In this document: in pieces, positions 62,229 through 64,000 of the stretch | How the letters are laid out: each line of letters begins with the position of its first letter | Numbering within the stretch: the stretch's first letter is position 1 | NCBI GenBank assembly: GCA_011390785.1 | Contig: JAABRR010000009.1 | Coordinates: forward strand, 62,001-126,000 | Origin: Sphingobacteriia bacterium | GTDB lineage: Bacteria > Bacteroidota > Bacteroidia > Bacteroidales > UBA7960 | Length of the DNA: 64,000 nucleotides | Reading direction: 5' to 3' | The notes under the pieces: generated by a model | The model's database searches: none | What the model saw: only the letters and a program-made list of their open reading frames with translations | What the model was told of the DNA's origin: nothing | Made by a program: the position numbers and the translations under genes

Positions 62229-64000
62229 TTGAAAACCAAAACACCATCAACCCACGGTTACCAGATTATCTCTGATTGGATGAATTCCAGCTCTATAAAA
62301 CCGTTTCCCTACCAGCAAAAAACATGGGAGTTGTTCGCCGGTGGGTATTCCGGACTGGTAGTGGCGCCCACAGGTTTTGGTAAAACGTTCTCGGTATTTC
62401 TGGCTTTGGTGATTGACTATCTGAATCATCCCCAAAAGTATAAGCCTGGATTGAAAATGCTCTGGATCACTCCGCTGCGATCACTTTCCAAAGATCTTAC
62501 CCGCGCCATGCAATCGGCAGTGGAAGAAATCGGGCTCGACTGGACAGTGGGCCTTCGCAATGGCGACCTTACCCCGGCTGAGAAACAACGCCAGACCCGA
62601 AATCTGCCCGAAATACTGGTCATAACCCCCGAGAGTCTGCACCTTTTGCTGGCACAGAAAGCCAAATCATCTTTTTTTCGCAATCTGCATTGTGTGGTGG
62701 CCGACGAATGGCATGAGCTTCTGGGCAGCAAAAGGGGTGTTCTTACGGAACTTGCCATTGCCCATCTGCGAAGCATAGCACCCGGACTTAAAGTTTGGGG
62801 ACTTACCGCTACCATTGGAAACCTGGATGAAGCATTGCAGGTGCTGGTCCCCTGGCAAACTCCCAAAACCCTTGTAGAAGCCGGGATGAAAAAGAAGATC
62901 GAAATTACCCCGGTAATACCTGATGAGTTGGACGTATTGCCCTGGGGCGGACATATGGGCAGCAGCATGGTAAGCAAGATTCTGCCCATTATTAATCAGA
63001 GCAAAACCACCCTCGTTTTTACCAACACCCGCGCCCAGGCCGAAACGTGGTATATGAACCTTATCGATGCCGACCCGATGCTGGCCGGGTTGATAGCCAT
63101 CCATCACAGTTCCATTGATGCCCATCTGCGCACCTGGATAGAAGATAACCTGGCTTCAGGATATCTTAAGGTGGTGGTTTCTACTTCGTCACTCGATCTG
63201 GGTGTCGATTTCAAACCCGTAGATACCGTTATTCAGATCGGTTCGCCAAAAGGTGTTGCACGGTTTCTGCAAAGAGCGGGCAGAAGCGGGCACTCGCCGT
63301 TCGAAACATCCCGTATCTTTTTTGTGCCAACTCACTCGCTGGAGCTGATTGAAGCAGCAGCCCTGAAAAAGGCATGGAAGGAGCAACAATTTGAGAAGCG
63401 AATACCCGTGGTGCTGAGTTTCGATGTGTTGGTGCAGTTTCTTGTTACCCTTGCCGTGGGTGAAGGATTTCGGGTTGACGAATTGAAAGAGCAGGTAAAA
63501 TCCACCTTTGCCTTTGGCGCCATTACTGATGACGAATGGAGCTGGGCCATGATGTTTATTACCCGGGGTGGTTCATCATTACAAAACTATGAAGAGTATC
63601 ACAAGGTTGTTTTGGATGATGATGGTATGCACCGGGTTAAAAGCCGCAAGGTGGCCATGCTGCACCGAATGAATATCGGCGCCATTGTAAGTGATGCCAT
63701 GATGCGGGTAAAATTTTTCAGTGGTGGATATATTGGAATGCTCGAAGAATATTTCCTTACCCGGTTACAAAAAGGGGATGCTTTTATTCTGGCGGGTAGG
63801 GTGGTAGAGCTGGTTGCCATTCGAGAGGCAGAAGCTTTGGTAAGATTAAGCAAGAAGAAAAATGCCCGGGCAGTAAGCTATATGGGCGGACGTCTTCCTT
63901 TGTCGTCTCAGTTGAGTTTTTATTTACGTCAGAAGTTGGGTGAGTCTCTCCTGGCTGATGTGCGTGACAAAGAGTTGAAATTTCTGCAGCCCCTTTTGAA
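62229..64000 (+). CDS. Lhr-like, ligase-associated DEXH-box helicase (3' end outside window)
   Basis: At least 590 residues, still open at the window end. Superfamily 2 motifs: Q/I region with PTGFGKT (47-53), Ib TPESLHLLL, II DEWH (159-162), III GLTATIGN, IV VFTNTRAQAE, V STSSLDLGVDF and VI QRAGRSGHS. This wording is that of ligase-associated DNA-damage-response helicases, which act with an ATP-dependent ligase, a nuclease and a phosphoesterase in DNA repair; those genes are not upstream, so may lie downstream. No ATG precedes the conserved N-terminus (HGYQIISDWM); TTG at 62229 is the best start, while the first ATG, 62280, would cut conserved residues. Confidence 0.88.
   Translation, partial: MKTKTPSTHGYQIISDWMNSSSIKPFPYQQKTWELFAGGYSGLVVAPTGFGKTFSVFLALVIDYLNHPQKYKPGLKMLWITPLRSLSKDLTRAMQSAVEEIGLDWTVGLRNGDLTPAEKQRQTRNLPEILVITPESLHLLLAQKAKSSFFRNLHCVVADEWHELLGSKRGVLTELAIAHLRSIAPGLKVWGLTATIGNLDEALQVLVPWQTPKTLVEAGMKKKIEITPVIPDELDVLPWGGHMGSSMVSKILPIINQSKTTLVFTNTRAQAETWYMNLIDADPMLAGLIAIHHSSIDAHLRTWIEDNLASGYLKVVVSTSSLDLGVDFKPVDTVIQIGSPKGVARFLQRAGRSGHSPFETSRIFFVPTHSLELIEAAALKKAWKEQQFEKRIPVVLSFDVLVQFLVTLAVGEGFRVDELKEQVKSTFAFGAITDDEWSWAMMFITRGGSSLQNYEEYHKVVLDDDGMHRVKSRKVAMLHRMNIGAIVSDAMMRVKFFSGGYIGMLEEYFLTRLQKGDAFILAGRVVELVAIREAEALVRLSKKKNARAVSYMGGRLPLSSQLSFYLRQKLGESLLADVRDKELKFLQPLL

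Overview
The window reads as chromosomal DNA of a Bacteroidota, a polysaccharide-degrading, probably free-living species. The signs are SusC/SusD-type outer-membrane proteins, a hybrid two-component regulator of the glycan-utilisation type, type IX secretion (T9SS) C-terminal signals of both the A type and the gliding-motility B type, Bacteroidota-like -7 promoter boxes (TAnnTTTG), and a mevalonate pathway with a GYDIA-family GHMP kinase. Genus is not assignable from sequence alone.

Region 1 (1-12.6 kb) is a carbohydrate-utilisation locus on the + strand: the end of an unrecognised gene, two DUF6807/PmoA-like secreted proteins, a Tat-exported Gfo/Idh/MocA oxidoreductase, a lipoprotein oxidoreductase, a SusC/SusD pair and a CBM9-like T9SS cargo. 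No ordinary glycoside hydrolase is seen here; redox enzymes dominate. Region 2 (13-27.2 kb) is a second, uronic-acid-type locus: a hybrid two-component regulator whose phospho-accepting histidine is a tyrosine, a TonB-dependent receptor without a SusD partner, a beta-helix T9SS protein, two tandem alginate-lyase-family paralogues with different localisation signals, and a GH88 unsaturated glucuronyl hydrolase. It ends at a bidirectional terminator, a tRNA-Arg(CCG) and the decayed end of a T9SS gene.

Region 3 (27.8-43.4 kb) is mostly housekeeping: RNase HI, ThiL, a lytic transglycosylase, UvrA, a giant 17-PKD gliding-motility-type surface protein, an M3 peptidase lipoprotein and an orphan HicB-like protein. 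Region 4 (43.8-54.8 kb) is a continuous + strand run that joins leucine catabolism (methylcrotonyl-CoA carboxylase, methylglutaconyl-CoA hydratase, acyl-CoA dehydrogenase) to isoprenoid synthesis (IDI-2, HMG-CoA reductase, GHMP kinase, diphosphomevalonate decarboxylase, mevalonate kinase). HMG-CoA is the shared metabolite.

Region 5 (54.9-60.4 kb) is the most unusual part. A minus-strand STAND-type ATPase (SAM, HEPN-like, NACHT, TPR) lies divergent from a two-gene unit that encodes a CorA-topology membrane protein and a small protein with a possible BECR-type RNase C-terminus. The set resembles an anti-phage or stress-response module and I do not recognise it as a described system. Region 6 (60.4-64 kb) has a hairpin-rich intergenic stretch, a voltage-gated K+ channel gene interrupted by an in-frame stop, and the start of an Lhr-like, ligase-associated DEXH helicase that runs off the window. 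No CRISPR array, rRNA, integrase or intact insertion sequence was seen.
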